Shown here piece by piece: positions 22,857 to 35,236 of a DNA stretch of 64,000 bases; the first letter of the stretch is position 1, and every line of letters starts with the position of its first letter. Origin of the DNA: Kwoniella bestiolae CBS 10118. Its lineage: Eukaryota; Basidiomycota; Tremellomycetes; Tremellales; Cryptococcaceae. The notes beneath the pieces are model-generated. The model ran no database searches. It saw only the letters and a list, made by a program, of their open reading frames with translations, and was not told where the DNA came from. Position numbers and translations under genes: made by a program. The DNA lies in contig NC_089248.1 of NCBI RefSeq assembly GCF_000512585.2, positions 1,054,001 through 1,118,000 of the forward strand, given 5' to 3'.

Positions 22857-23165
22857 TTGTATGTTGAATTATTGCGAGCAGGCAGGCTAGGATGGGCGGA
22901 TTTGACCGGTAAATACCATTTTACGTAATAGCCCATATCTCATTATGTAATTACAGTACAGTACTATAGTGTTTTCGTTTTACTCGTATGGTGAGATTAT
23001 GAGTATGACGTATGATATAGAGATCTGATGTGATCAATCCACGTGTAAGGGGGTTAGTATATACAGTATGCATTCACCTCTTCATTCTTACTCGCCTCTC
23101 TCTATCAACACCCACCCTACAATCGAATACACAAACAGCAAGCAGAAAGCAGAATCAATCTCACC

Positions 23166-24667
23166 ATGGCCAACACAGACTCAGAGACACTTCCCAAAGC
23201 AATCCTTTACTCGTGAGTCACACAGTCACGGTCACAGTCTCGAGCTGGTCAGCGCTGACTGCTCGATCAATGTCAATTGACCTAAAGCTGGCCGACCTCG
23301 GTATGGTCTACGGTCCCTCAACTATGCCTGCATGAGAAAGGTTACTCTAATGACGAGTATATAATCAAATATGTGGATATCAGTGAGTGTCATCTGGAAC
23401 GTTGAGCAGAGGACACCGCACAAGTGCTGATCTCGGATTCGTACGTCTTCAGCTAAAGGAGAGGTGAGTCAGTCGTACAAGTCAAGGGATCAGGTAGAGG
23501 ATTAACACTGACCTGGTCTGTTGAAGAACTTTGCCCCTTCGTATCTCAAGTGAGTCTCTTCATCTTCCCGCAACAGTGGTTTACAGCTGACCTTCCACTC
23601 ATCTCCGCAGAATCAATATGAATGGTTAGTCTGCTTGCTTTGACGACATATACTCAAGCTGACTCTCCTGCAGGAACCATCCCCACTCTTGTTGTTCCCA
23701 CTCTTGAGACTACAGGCAGCGATGTAGATACTAGATATCGTTCTCTGAGAGATACCATCGTGAGTGATCACTGATGAAATTGGATTGAGCTCACCCGCTC
23801 CACAGTCAATTTGTGACTTTCTTGACCATGCTCGAAGCGCGAGCTCGGGCCATGTCCAACATCCCGACAAACCCGCCCCTACTTTAGCCCCAGCGACTAT
23901 CGAAGGTAAGTGAATAATGATCTACTGCGGACGATGCTGATCGACGACATAGGAAAGGGACTGTCCGACGAGATCATCAACCTCATTCACGTATACACAG
24001 TAGACCCCAATTTTGTCGCTCTAGCCGCACGTGACGAAGCAGAGTTACGGGACAAAGCAAGTCGTCCACCCGGCCAATCCCTCGCTCTCAGGAGAGAATC
24101 TCTACAACGTTATCTGGAAGAAGCGAAGCAAGCCGTCGCAGAATCGGCCGTCGCGCCAAAGGAGGGAAGTCTAACATGGGAACAAAAGACGGTCAAATTC
24201 TTGGAGGAGAAAGTCCAATCAAATGAGCAAATATGGGAGCTTTACAACGGTAAAGCCGGGAAGGAGAAGGAGGAGCAGTTCTTTGAGGTTTGTAAAAAGA
24301 CGTGGACGGAATCATTACCTGAAGCATTCACGAAACTTGAGAATTTATTTAAAGGACCTTTCGCTCTCGGTGATCAAGTCGTGAGTCATCCAATTTTTAT
24401 CGCCGGACATGATCGATACTCATTTGGGTCGGTCAGTCTCTTGCCGACCTGCACACCATCTCTTGGCTCACGCGACTAATTTCCATTGCTGGTGGAGAAC
24501 CTGACGCTGCTGGTATTGACTCTCTTTTGCCTCATCTTGGCGGTTATAAATTCGGACCCAAGGTGCGAAAGTTCTGGGAGGAGTGGGTGGAACGAGAAAG
24601 CTTTAAGAATGTCTTGGTGCCTGCGTGCGGAGCATTCAAATACCAAGGGATTCAAGATGGAAAGTAA
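23166..24667 (+). CDS. Glutathione S-transferase-like protein
   Basis: The ATG at 23166 has a strong context (CACCATGGCC). The N-terminal thioredoxin-like half reads ILYSWPTSVWSTVPQLCLHE, then YVDITKGENFAPSYLKINMNGTIPTL, the classic GST substrate loop ('N-P/M-NG-TVPTL'). The C-terminal all-helical half contains DFLDHARS, LSDEIINLIHVY and SLADLHTISWLTRL. The end is KNVLVPACGAFKYQGIQDGK with TAA at 24665-24667. The organisation resembles fungal GDAP1/GST-type proteins with a long insert between helices. Three consecutive exons are only 11, 23 and 14 nt, so automatic models are likely to be wrong here. Substrate unknown. Confidence 0.82.
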
Positions 24668-24779
24668 GGCTGGATTATGGATATGGCAATGGCTCAAAGG
24701 GAAGCAGAATCGTAAAGAAGATCCATGGGAAAGAATAAATTGTATATATCTATAGTCATGCAAAATGGGTCATTTGTTG

Positions 24780-27480
24780 TCACTTGGACTGTCCATTCTT
24801 GTAAGCTTTTGCTCCTTGACCCCATTTACCTGCTTTCGCTCCCCACTCGTCCACTACACCCCACATATGCTGCTCCTTAATCACGGGGGCTGGTTTCCTG
24901 TCCTTCACGGCTTCACGATCTAGCTTCTTTGGTCTGGAGTAGCCGGCTTCAACTGCGATATCGTCAGAACCGTTCTTAAAGGGCATCAAGCCTGACGCTG
25001 GTCGTCTTGCTGTGGAGCGCGCGTTGGTAGGGTTGTTCGAGTTCTCCCATGTTCTAGCTTCTCGATCTAAAGGTAGCCATTCCTCGGCGGTATATGTGGG
25101 TGAAGTGGTCATTTCAGTCAGTCTAGATACGGCCCGTTTCTGTGTGCTCTGATCAGCGGATATTCAAATTGGGATTGGTGATCACCAGACATACATAAGC
25201 GAATCTCTCGTCCTCCCCTGTCCAGATTCCTAACACGCTGAATGAACTTCCGCTTTTCTTCTCCTCTAGTCGCGCCTTCTCCTTTTTTGCCGGTGAGGCA
25301 GTGTTGTATAGACTGACATTTGGTCGATACGGCGTTGCAAGGGTTTCAGAGAGTGATTCCGCCTCCATGATCCTCTCGTTCGTCATCTCATCGACTTCGG
25401 ACTCGTTCAACTCCAGAGCGTCCGGGAAGAAGAGCGTGGAGGTAGTAGCAGGCGATCTGATGTAAACCTGACATCGGGATTCATCTGCGCCGTTGGTCAT
25501 GAGTTATTGTCCATTTCGAGTGAGGACGTCACTCACACAAGGCATCAATGAGATTGATCAAGCGTCTGGCTTCATTCTTGTGCTTGAGGTAAAGCACGGG
25601 AACTTCGTCGATGAAAAAGGTAGAATATGACGAGGCTAGTGTTAGGTAATCGGCTGGACCCAAAGACTGCAGCTGGAGTCAGCGGTTGCTGGTCGACCAA
25701 GAACTCACCTCTTCGCACAGATCAGCAAAGGTAAAACGGCATATCTGCCCGGCTGCCGCTGGTACATTCACCCTTCTTCCGTAAACAGAGACTGTAGTGG
25801 GTCCGACTGAGTTGTGTGTCAGCGGTCGTCAATCACCAGGTTGTTAAAAAGAAACAGTCATTTGAAACTACAACACTCGGGATTCCCAAATCGTCCCCGA
25901 CTTTGGTACTAACCGAGCGATGAGAAGCTTGACTTCGCAGAGCTAACGGGATGCGGTATATTCTTCACTCGATGGTCGTAGATGGAGATGGAGGACGTAG
26001 CTTAGATTGTGTGCAGATCAAGTATATGTTCAAGATAAGTAAGATGAGACTGCTTACCATGAAGCCCTTCAGTCTTCTCCTCCCAAAGCCTCTCAAAACC
26101 ATCATCGCCTTCCTGGTACCATTTCAGAATTTCTTCATCTCGATCATGATCTGTCCGGGCTCGCCAATCAACCCCGCCATCGACCGTGACCACCTCGCAT
26201 CTGCTCTTCAGAGCGTCCAGGAATCCTATCATCCGATCTTTTTGTACACCATGGTGATACAAATCTTCCGGCACCCGATTTGAGCATGCCACTACGACTC
26301 CGCCCAAGCGCCAATACCATGATAGCACGTCTCTGATGAGCGCCGCTGAAGAGGCATCGACAAGCTGAAATTCGTCAAAGCTTTTGGCATGATCAGCGGT
26401 CCTCAACGATGTGAGTAAAGGTCATACACTCACTATAGCACATGATAATCCAGAATCATATTCCGTGCGACTGGGTTTCATCAGCGATCGGCGAGCTCCT
26501 ATGTTCTTATTTACTCACTGATAAAAGCCATCCCTTCTTCTTTCGCCCAAACCCTTTCGTTCCCCTCTTCATCCCATCTACCCCCTGCAAAGACAGCTCT
26601 CCACCCTTTCTTATTTGCCAGTTCCATGTTCTCAGTCTTCCGCATGATCTCTTCGACCACTGATGGAGCATTCTTCCTCCTTTCTAACTCCAGGAACACC
26701 TGTCGATATAGCGAGAGGGTGAACGCATGATAGTGGACGCGTCGTTTGGGAAGTGGTAAGAGCTGGAAGAAGAGGGACAAGAGGAGTGATTTACCGGTGC
26801 CTGTGGGGGATCAGCCATGGAGAGTCGATGAATGTGATTGCGCTTACCTGGAGGACCAGTCAAGAGTATCCCTTTCGGCGTCTCGAGATTTGCGAGTTCC
26901 TCCTCCCCACTTAGTACCCTGACCAGCTTCTTCTCCTCATCTCCCGAGTCCACCTCTATCCCCAGATATTCTCCGGCTTTCTCTTTCCCTTTGATCCATC
27001 CCGACTTTCGGTTGACATCCTGGGCGATAAATGGGGCAGATGGAGTGAGCTTGGCTACTAGATCGATTGGAGGGGAGTAGTCCTCAAGACTTTCTAACAG
27101 GTGTCGAAGCTTTCGGGACAAGTCAGCAGGATTCATCATCGGTTCATTGATAGACATACCTTGATCACACATCGGACCTGCTCGTCATCCCATTTTAGCC
27201 TTCCGCCCGCGACCAGTCCTCGATATAGCTCCAAGAGATCGGTAGGAGCTGGCAGCTGAGCGTTGACGTCTGCATTCGCAGATGCTCTTGAGGGACCCGC
27301 CTGACTGGGAGCAAACCTGACTGTATGCTGATATGATGTAGATCGGGGATTGAGCTTATGAGTAGTGTTGGTATTGACTAGGGCAGTCCTTCGGGTGAGA
27401 CTGATTCCACACTGGAGATCCCCTATCGATCTGGTTGCTTTCGCACTCCTTGTCAAAGTACGAGTCCCTTTCATGATCAT
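24780..27480 (-). CDS. AFG1: AFG1/LACE1-family mitochondrial AAA ATPase
   Basis: Mitochondrial inner-membrane ATPase linked to turnover of cytochrome oxidase subunits. The N-terminus (MIMKGTRTLTRSAKATRS) is basic and Ser/Thr-rich, like a presequence. YRGLVAGGRLKWDDEQ follows, typical of the family start. The Walker A GPPGTGKSLLLSLFF spans an intron near 26800-26860. The Walker B HVLYFDEFQLVD is assembled across an intron near 26360-26430. The sensor segment is VVVACSNRVPEDLY, then RIMGFLD-type sequence as in the family. The C-terminal part holds FFIDEVPVLYLKHKNEARR, with a tail ending YKNGQSK (TGA 24780-24782). The start could be the first or second Met, 6 nt apart. The gene is convergent with the GST-like gene, 112 bp away. 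Confidence 0.9.
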
Positions 27481-28109
27481 TTCGGTTTGGGAAGACGCAT
27501 GTCACCATGCCACGGTGTGGATATATCCATGCATTTACAACTTGATCGAATACTCGAGTGCGATGTTGAAGCTAGCTCGGGAATTGGCGGTTATCACCAT
27601 CGAACTCATGACTTTCGTACTACGTCATCAAATTCGCATTTAGTGTGTGTACCGTGTACCACCGTTTATCTGATATGATCACGACGCTGCTTTTTCTCTT
27701 CCTTGACATGCATGATACTCGTAGTTCATCGGTCTCCATGATATCATTGCTTCCGTTCTTTGCGATAGTGGTGATACATTGGAGAAGTTGACCTCCCTTC
27801 CAACAGGTTCTACCTTTCGACCCATCAAACGGCCATATCAACAGAATTCTTACGTAAATTACTGCTTCACAGATTGGCTTGTGAGCAAGAACTCCAGAAG
27901 CCGGGAGGATAGGACATGTCCTTCGTCCAAGATACTCATGGGCAGCGATGAGTGACGGTTTCACTGCACCCGGTGCGCTAATATCCTGGTCATTCGTGAA
28001 ATGCACCATTTCGTGCCTCTGCGCACTTTATCTCCACAGCTTCGAACCAAGCTGCAATGCACGGGAAAAAGAGAGAAATGAAAAGAAAAAAAAAAACAAA
28101 AGTTGAGGG

Positions 28110-28137
28110 GGTGTGCTGGAAGCGAAAAGCCAGCACA
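28110..28137. repeat. Perfect 9-bp inverted repeat, 10-nt loop
   Basis: GTGTGCTGG at 28110-28118 is followed after 10 nt by its exact complement CCAGCACAC at 28129-28137. It lies in the long gene-free stretch just after an A-rich run. It could be a cruciform, a protein-binding palindrome or chance. Confidence 0.7.
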
Positions 28138-29349
28138 CAGGCACGCCCTGATGGCTGCCGGGACGATATGGAGCCACTCTACTCCACCTAGAGCCCTTTA
28201 GATGCTTGGAAGATTGGCTATAGATGTCCAAGGCGGCTGGCACATAGTGGAGGCTTAATAAAACAGCGTGGCGCATGCGATTTTGCTCAATTTTGTAAGA
28301 GAAACGATCCGCATCATCAATCAATCCCCGCTTTTGGACTGGCCCCCTTCTTTACGGGTATTCAGTAGCTGTTTTGGCCATTCTCAAGTCGTCTGGGTAT
28401 TCCAAGGATGACATGCGTACGATTTTCAGTTTTAGCAACAAACCCTAATTGGCAGGCGGAAAGAGTGACCCAAGGTGCAACCTTGGTACCTGCGGACAAT
28501 GGGAAAAACACAAAACCTTGAAACAAAGCCTGGCCCCACCAGATCAGTGCACGAGCGGATCACAACCGAAAGCTAATCCTCTCTTGTAATTCATACCGAT
28601 CGACTTGTCAAATGTCTTAAGAGTTGTTTTCTTGCCTTGTCACTGGCTCGCTGAAAACCTCACAGGGTCACGTATATCACATATTCAACGCCGATCGTTA
28701 TGACCAATCCCGCCGCCGGGTATGAAGCGGACATTGACTCCGCCGCATTCCCTGGCATCGAAAGTCCGCTGTGACACCAATTGGGCAACTTGCTCTCAGG
28801 AACTGGGGGTAAGAAGCTGCTCATATCCGCCTCCAGATCCTTCCGCGGGAAAACGCCTGGGACCAAGAGGGTCCAGGGCTGCAAAGCGCACTGTCGGCAC
28901 TGAAAGTTTATTTCTGGCCGCTTGGTTGTGTCGGCTGCTGGATCTCATAAGTGCCTGAAAGCCCCGTCGGTGGGCCGTATGGAGCCGCGTAGAATTATCA
29001 CAAGAACCCCAGTCATTACCTAAAATTCACCTTATGCCAGGCTGGAATCATCGGCCTGTGGCCCACTAATGTGGTTATAGTACATTTCACAGGCACACAT
29101 CAGGCCTCCAAAAACACCCAGAGTCACACGCTACTCCCACAGTCTTCGCTTAACCATTACGATTGGAATCATCTGATCTCTGAGCATGGCGGACTTTTTA
29201 TCCGCTTCAGCCACACCGAGGGTTACCTCTCGGCAGTGGAACATCAGTCACTTGACCCCTGACCGGCATTCGGTTTCGTCGGAAATCGATTATTTTTTGT
29301 TGCCAATTCCAAAAGAGATGTGACAGACCATCTGTGGCTTCGTAAAACA

Positions 29350-29357
29350 TATATATA
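29350..29357 (+). promoter_or_regulatory. TATA element of MFS transporter 1
   Basis: TATATATA lies 86-93 bp upstream of the chosen ATG at 29443. This supports that ATG over an upstream in-frame one at 29320, which would precede the TATA box. Confidence 0.5.
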
Positions 29358-29442
29358 CGCATGCGGGACACATTGGGGGATCGAAAAGGCCCCAACCTCC
29401 AACCCTCAACCCCAGTCTAGTTCGCAGACAACCTTACTTACA

Positions 29443-32091
29443 ATGGACGTCGTCGAGAAATCCCGTGATACGCATCACGAATTGGCTACTGAAGACTACA
29501 ATGACAAGTCAGCAGCCTATGGCATCGAAGATGTTGGTCATCTAGCATCCCAAGGCAAGAAGCTCATCAATCCTCTCCATGGTTTAACCAAAGCGCAGGT
29601 TCTCGCCGATGTGGAGGAATTCTGTAGGGAGAAAGGATTGGAAGACAAGGTCGACGTATTCAAGCGGGGAGCGTTGATCGCTCAGCGACCCACCGAATTT
29701 GAAGCAATCCAGGAGTTGACCGAGGATGATCGTAGCTGGCTTCGAAAGGCATCCGCAAGTAAATGGTCTCACCCTAAGATGCTTTACTTCACTGGTCAGT
29801 TCATACGCTTTCTTCTTTTGGTTAACTTTGCTTGCTTAACCGTCATGTTGCAACAGTCATTGTCTGCGCTATCGGTGCAGCTACGCAAGGATGGGATCAA
29901 ACCGGGTCAAACGGAGCAAGTGAGTGGCTGTTCATGCTCTGTCGCCATCTTTCCCTCGCGGCTAACGTACAGTACTCCTAGACTTGTCTTTCCCCACCGA
30001 ATTTGGCATCGCCCGGCCTGTTGGAACAGCCGAAGGAAATGCCGACGAATGGAAGGTCGGCTTCGTGAATGCTGCGCCTTATATTGCTTCTGCACTTTGG
30101 TGAGTCGATCAGACTTTGGTCATAAGCTTGAATTCCGCGCTAATCAGTGCTCCTACGTCTGCAGTGGTTGTTGGTGTATGTTGAAACTTTGCCCCTGAGT
30201 TTGGCGAATAGCACATTCGTTAACTTCATCTGAATCCCTTAGTGTCGGATCCTTTGAACCACTTCTTTGGCCGAAGAGGCGAAATTTTCATTACCTCCCT
30301 CAGTGAGCTTAGCATCTTATGGACCTTCAAATTTGCCTCGATCTAACTTTACTTCCCTCAGTCCTCATTGCGACTCCCATCGCTTCCGGCTTTACTCACT
30401 CTTGGCAAGCTTTGGCTGCTGTCCGTCTTGTTCTCGGTATTGGTATGGGAGCTAAAGGTATGTCAGGTCTACTATGCTGCTAGTGGTATCTTGCTGATCT
30501 CGGGTCTAGCTTCTACTGTTCCAATGTATGCCGCCGAACTCGCACCTGGTAAGTGCTGCGGTGTTCAATCCGAAGATGCGCTTGGTAACGTGAATTACTG
30601 TTTTTAGCCAACATTCGAGGTGCCCTCGTTATGGGGTGGCAATTGTGGACTGCTTTCGGTATCTTCCTTGGGTTTGCGTAAGTCGGTAATCGTCATATCA
30701 AGCGCACATGTGATACTGTGCTAATCATCGTTTTTTAGTGCCAATGCGGTAGTCAAAGATGTCGGTCGTATTGCTTGGAGATTACAACTTGGATCCGCGT
30801 TTATCCCGGCTCTGCCATTGGCCATCCTTATCTTCTTCTGCCCCGAATCTCCAAGATGGTTGATGAAGAAGGGTCGGTACATTCAAGCCTTTGCGGCCAT
30901 GTCTCGGCTCAGACATACAGAGACACTCGCCGCCCGAGATTTGTATTACGCACACGTTCAGTTGATGGAAGAGAACAAGATTGTCCAGGGCAAAAATTAC
31001 TTCTCTCGATTCACCGAGCTCTTCACCATTCCTCGTGTCCGACGTGGTACCTTGGCTGCCAGTACCGTAATGTTGGCTCAGCAAATGTGCGGTATTAATA
31101 GTGAGTACATTCAGGTGTCAGAGAAACATCATGCTGATAGAGTTCCACCCAATAGTCATCGCGTTCTATTCAAGTACTATCTTTGTGGAATCCGGGTACT
31201 CTGCTTCTCAAGCTCTCTTCGCTTCCCTCGGATTCGGTGCTGTCAACTTCTTATTCGCGTTCCCTGCTATCTTCACTATTGACACTTGTAAGTCACATGC
31301 CTTCAACGATCAATGCCGGGTGTTCTAAGCTCATATACAATTTTCAGTTGGACGTCGATCCCTGCTTCTCTCCACATTCCCAAACATGGCTTGGACCTTG
31401 CTTGCTGCTGGTATGATGTTCTTCATCCCTGACACTGAGGCCAACAAAGTTATGCGTACTGGTTTGATTGCCTTGTGAGTACCTTTGGCGCAGACCAAGC
31501 GCATTCGTCTTTTCGTGTGGTCGGCTGACATTTTTCGCTTCAGTTTCATCTACCTTTTCGCCGCTTTCTACAGTGTTGGCGAAGGACCAGTGCCATTCAT
31601 GTACTCTGCCGAAGTCTTCCCCCTTCCTCAACGTGAGCAAGGTATGGCATGGTCTGTCACTGTTTGTCTTGGTTTCTCATCGATCTTGAGTTTGACCGTG
31701 AGTTTCCTGCATGTTGCGAACGCGGTAGAATCCATCTGACACTGTTCAAAAGTTCCCTCGAATGCTTCGAGCTTTGACTCCACAAGGCGCTTTCGGTACC
31801 TATGCCGCATTCAACGTGATTGCTCTTGTACTCATCTTCTTCTTCGTTCCTGTAAGTAACGCTTCTTACCCTCACAGGACGACATCACACTCACAATTCC
31901 CATTTGACCAGGAAACCAAACAATTGACCCTTGAAGAGCTCGATGCTGTATTTTCTGTGCCTACAGCTACTTTTGCAAAGTACCAAACCGGAACTGTTCT
32001 CCCCCACTGGTTCAAAAGATGGTTCTTATTTAGAAGAGGCGAGAAGTGTCCTCCTTTGGTCATCGCCGATGACTACGAACCTAACGCCTAA
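29443..32091 (+). CDS. MFS sugar/polyol transporter 1 (inositol-transporter-like)
   Basis: Twelve-helix sugar-porter-family protein with a long cytosolic N-terminus of about 115 residues (MDVVEKSRDTHHELATEDYN). Family marks are ATQGWDQTGSNGANLSFP in the first loop, FFGRRGEIFIT, VPMYAAELAPANIRG, the central PESPRWL motif, LAQQMCGINIIAFYSS, FGRRSLLL and VPFMYSAEVFPLPQREQGMA. The C-terminus is hydrophilic and ends DDYEPNA. The WDQTGSNGAN and EVFPLPQREQGMA patterns are those of fungal transporters annotated as inositol/polyol or galactose carriers, but the substrate cannot be assigned. About ten short introns. It is followed in tandem by a second, distinct MFS gene. Confidence 0.92.
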
Positions 32092-33089
32092 GCTCGCGCA
32101 GTATGGATGTCCGGGGTCCGTCGTAAAACCCTCTCAAATCCGCTTTATATCATCTGTACGCTTTTCTTTATCTGTATCTGAGTACTTAACGTCTGGGCGT
32201 GTCGGTGCGACCCGATGCGACTCAAAGTATACTTTATCGGCGTGAAATCCCCAATTAATACGATTTTTCAAAACAACCATTCACTATTTATTCTTTCTCC
32301 TTTCTTCGTTCGCTCAGTCAATATTTATCCTGCTTGTCTGAAGAATGTATTATGATTTTCTGCCATGAATTTGTCATGATGAACAGACAAGAGTCGCAGA
32401 TGAGCTTTCTTTGAAACATACACCTCGGTAACGTGGGGTGACACCCTTGAATCAGGTTGACTCCGCACAATAAAGGACTCAGGTGGTAATGAAAACTCGC
32501 ACAGGACATGAGAACAAGAACACGCAACCCACAGTACAGACCTCACCAATGACTTGTCACAGTCTCCCATTCTCCAGCCGCTTCGTCACTTGGCGTTGGC
32601 ATTCGTATTCAGCCGTTCTACCGTATTCACGCACTAGCTGCTAAATTAATCAGGGTAACATACAATGGGTTTAGGCGGCTCTGCCGCTAGAGCTGTTCCA
32701 ACTACCGTCGGCTCTGGTAAGGGAAAAGACCGCATAAGACTTTTTTCCCCCCTTTCTTACCCGCAAACGCCAATAGCCAAGCTTGCCAAGTCTGGTGTCA
32801 TTGACCACCATCGGACTAACTGATTGAATGGTCTGTGTCCAGTGCCGCTCCTCACTCGCTTGCGTGCGGCATTTTTCTCCCGCAATCAGGGCTGACATCT
32901 CCAGAGGGGGTCTCACACAAAGATGAGGGCCAACGTTTGGCTCATATCCTCCACCCCGCCCCCCTCCCAAAGGCCCCTGTAGAAGCTTGAGGCGCCACAT
33001 ATATAGTGCATGAGGCCTTCACTTGTGTTCTCAAACATTGTCATATCTCCCCCACGCCCACACTGCTCAGACGATCCCTCATCTGCAAC
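32092..33089 (+). promoter_or_regulatory. Intergenic region and promoter of MFS transporter 2
   Basis: 998 bp with no recognisable gene. Close to the second transporter lies a C-rich patch (about 32952-32978) that includes CCCCGCCCCCCTCCC and a CCCCT pentamer. These resemble binding sites for C2H2 zinc-finger glucose/stress regulators (inference from motif only). A TATATAG element at 33000-33006 lies 84-90 bp before the ATG. Confidence 0.5.
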
Positions 33090-35236
33090 ATGAAGCTCTC
33101 AGATTGGAAACTCACGACATGGTACCTCATCTTCTGTTGTATGGTATTCAACTGGGGAAACATCCTGTTTGGAATGTGAGTCGGAATGGCTGCGGACGAT
33201 GGATTGACGTTCCCAGCGATGTATCCGCTTTCGGTGCTTTGCAGACGCTCCCAAGTTGGCTCGATACCTTTGGCACACCGAATGCCAGCGGTTCCAAAGT
33301 CTTGACAACCAATCGCAGCTCTATCATGAATTCTGGTAAGCAAATCGCTCACCTCGACAGTAGACTGTCAAATGCGCTGACTTGTGGATTGTGCATGCTT
33401 AGTCGTATGGCTTGGTAAGCTCACCGGTACGATCATCTTCGAACCTCTTCTCGAACGAGTGGGATTCAAGAAAACTGTATTAGTCGGAGCCTTTGCTCAA
33501 ATCATTGGTGTCATCAGTCAGTTGTTGATTCGTGTTTCGTATTATGACATTGCTGGGCTGATTTGCTTCTGGGGTAATATAGTCGAAATCACTGCAAAGG
33601 AGTGGATCCAGTTTACTGTGGGACGAGTTCTTACCTATGCCGCGGTCGGTATCATCGAGACCACTGTACCAACGTATGAAGCCGAACTTGCTCCTGCACC
33701 TTTGCGAGGGTTCTTCGCTGGAAACGTACAAGTATTCGTCCACATTGGTGCTATCTGGGGGAGTGGCATGAGTCGAGCTTTCGCCGACGAAATGGGCCCG
33801 AGAGGATGGAAAATTCCGGTGGGCGTGCAGATGATAGTGAGCTTAGCAGTCGCTCTGTAAGATGCTCAGCTGACACGTATAGTAGCCGTCTGTATTACTT
33901 CTCATCTTGATACCGTTCTGTATCGAATCCCCCAGATGGCTGTTGTCCCATGGTCAGAAGGTACGATTGGCTTGAGCTGATGTACTGCGACGCAGCTGAT
34001 GTCGTGAAACAGGAAAAAGCTATCATTTCATTGAACAAGATCCGTCCAGCCCACCAAGAGGAAGACGGGACTACAGTGGCAGAAGCCGAGACCATTGAAC
34101 AGGCCATTCAAGAGAGCAGGGAGATTGGCGAAGGACAATGGCTTGACCTGTTCAGGAAAAGTCACAGACGACAAGCTTGGGTAAGAATTATTCATCGTCT
34201 GCGTAACATCATTGCCCATGCTTATTAGCGGAACCGGAACAGATCTGCGCAATGATGTTCTTCTTCAATCAAACGACTGGTCAGCAGTTTGCGAACGTGT
34301 ATGGACCATCGTTAGTACAGATTTTCTTCAGATCATCTGCACGATTGTTGACAACCTACTGTAAATAGCTTCTACCGAGCCATGGGACTCAACAACGAAG
34401 ACATTTTCACCTACACCATCCTTATTCCCGTTGTCGGTCTGGCTGGTTGTACCATCGCTGTCTGCTTGACCGATATTGTCGGCCGTCGGCCGTTGACCTA
34501 CATCGGTGCTGCCTTGGCGGTCCTGTTCTCCGCGCTCATCGCTGCGATTGGCTCTGACCCGTCGTCGAGCACCGATGCCGTCAAATCCAATGTGGTTGTC
34601 GCTTCCGTCATGCTGTTGAACGGTGTGTGCAAGTTCGGGGTATCCAGTCAATGTTACCTTGTTGCATCGGAGATCGGAGGGACGCAGATGCGAAAGAAGA
34701 TGTTGGCATGGGCCACCTTCAACGATGTCATCTTTGCTTTCATCGTCACTTTCTGCATCCCGTACCTTCAGGACGGTCCAGCGATCCAGCTGGGGGCCGA
34801 GGTCGGTTACATCTTCATGGGTGCCGCTATCATCGCTTTCTTCTGGTCGATCTTCTTCCTGCCCGAACTGCGAGGACGATCCTTGGAAGAGGTCGACGAA
34901 TTATTCGAGGTATGTAGGATGCTCACACGCCCGCGCGTATCTGCCTCACGCTGATGCGGTCTGTTTCTTCTGTCCCCCCGTAGCGTAAACTGTGGGCATG
35001 GCAATTCAACAAAGCTGAATCTCGGGGTTTGGGAGCCGAAATCGCACGAATCGAAGAAGGCGCACACGCCAATTTCCAGATCAAACCTACCTCCAGATTC
35101 CAAGAAAAAGTCACGGACCCGTGAGTGTATATCCCCTCCGACATGCTCGGGACCCATATCTGTGTTGCTAATTTGGTCGTCAACTTGCGAAACTGGCAGC
35201 GCCGCAAATGCCTCTCGCGACGAGCTCCCACACTAG
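33090..35236 (+). CDS. MFS sugar transporter 2
   Basis: Sugar-porter-family carrier. It starts MKLSDWKLTTWYLIFCC, with almost no N-terminal tail. NWGNILFGID (split by an intron) joins VSAFGALQTLPSWLDTFG. Other motifs are LGKLTGTIIFEPLLERVGFK, VPTYEAELAPAPLRGFF, CIESPRWLLSHGQKEKAI, FFNQTTGQQFANVYG, VGRRPLTYIGAALAVLFSAL and FFLPELRGRSLEEVDELFE. It ends RDELPH (TAG 35234-35236). Compared with transporter 1 it lacks the long N-terminus and has different loop motifs. It is therefore a separate subfamily, closer to fungal disaccharide/hexose permeases, and not a recent duplicate. One acceptor must be read as TAGTAG|CCG to avoid an in-frame stop. Substrate unknown. Confidence 0.9.

Larger units (their letters stand above)
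22417..23165. promoter_or_regulatory. Divergent intergenic region, ABC transporter / GST-like gene
   Basis: 749 bp between start codons. It contains a long pyrimidine tract (22614-22659) made of CTTTC-type units ending in long T runs, on the ABC-transporter side. A hexamer array lies at 22818-22856, and short TGACTGA-like repeats near 22757-22780. I see no gene. Confidence 0.5.
27481..29442. other. Gene-poor 2 kb stretch with a perfect hairpin
   Basis: I recognise no gene. Open frames up to about 130 codons exist on both strands, but none resembles a known family or has convincing splice structure. It contains an A-rich run near 28076-28100 and a 9-bp perfect inverted repeat at 28110-28137. 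TATATATA at 29350-29357, about 90 bp before the MFS start, is the likely core promoter of the following gene. The length of the upstream region suggests a regulated promoter, as is usual for sugar transporters (inference). Confidence 0.5.

Noticed and set aside
27620..28009. 129-codon minus-strand frame in the gene-poor stretch
   Set aside because: No family resemblance, no promoter or splice context, and composition like its non-coding surroundings.
28030..28070. Possible tRNA (B-box-like GGTTCGAAGCT on the minus strand)
   Set aside because: The flanking bases do not form a T-stem, and no A box, acceptor stem or anticodon arm can be drawn around it. The CAGCTT/AAGCTG symmetry alone creates the match.
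29443..35236. Secondary-metabolite or catabolic gene cluster around the two MFS genes
   Set aside because: No tailoring, polyketide, terpene or sugar-catabolic enzyme is adjacent. Neighbours are AFG1, a small mitochondrial protein and exportin-T.
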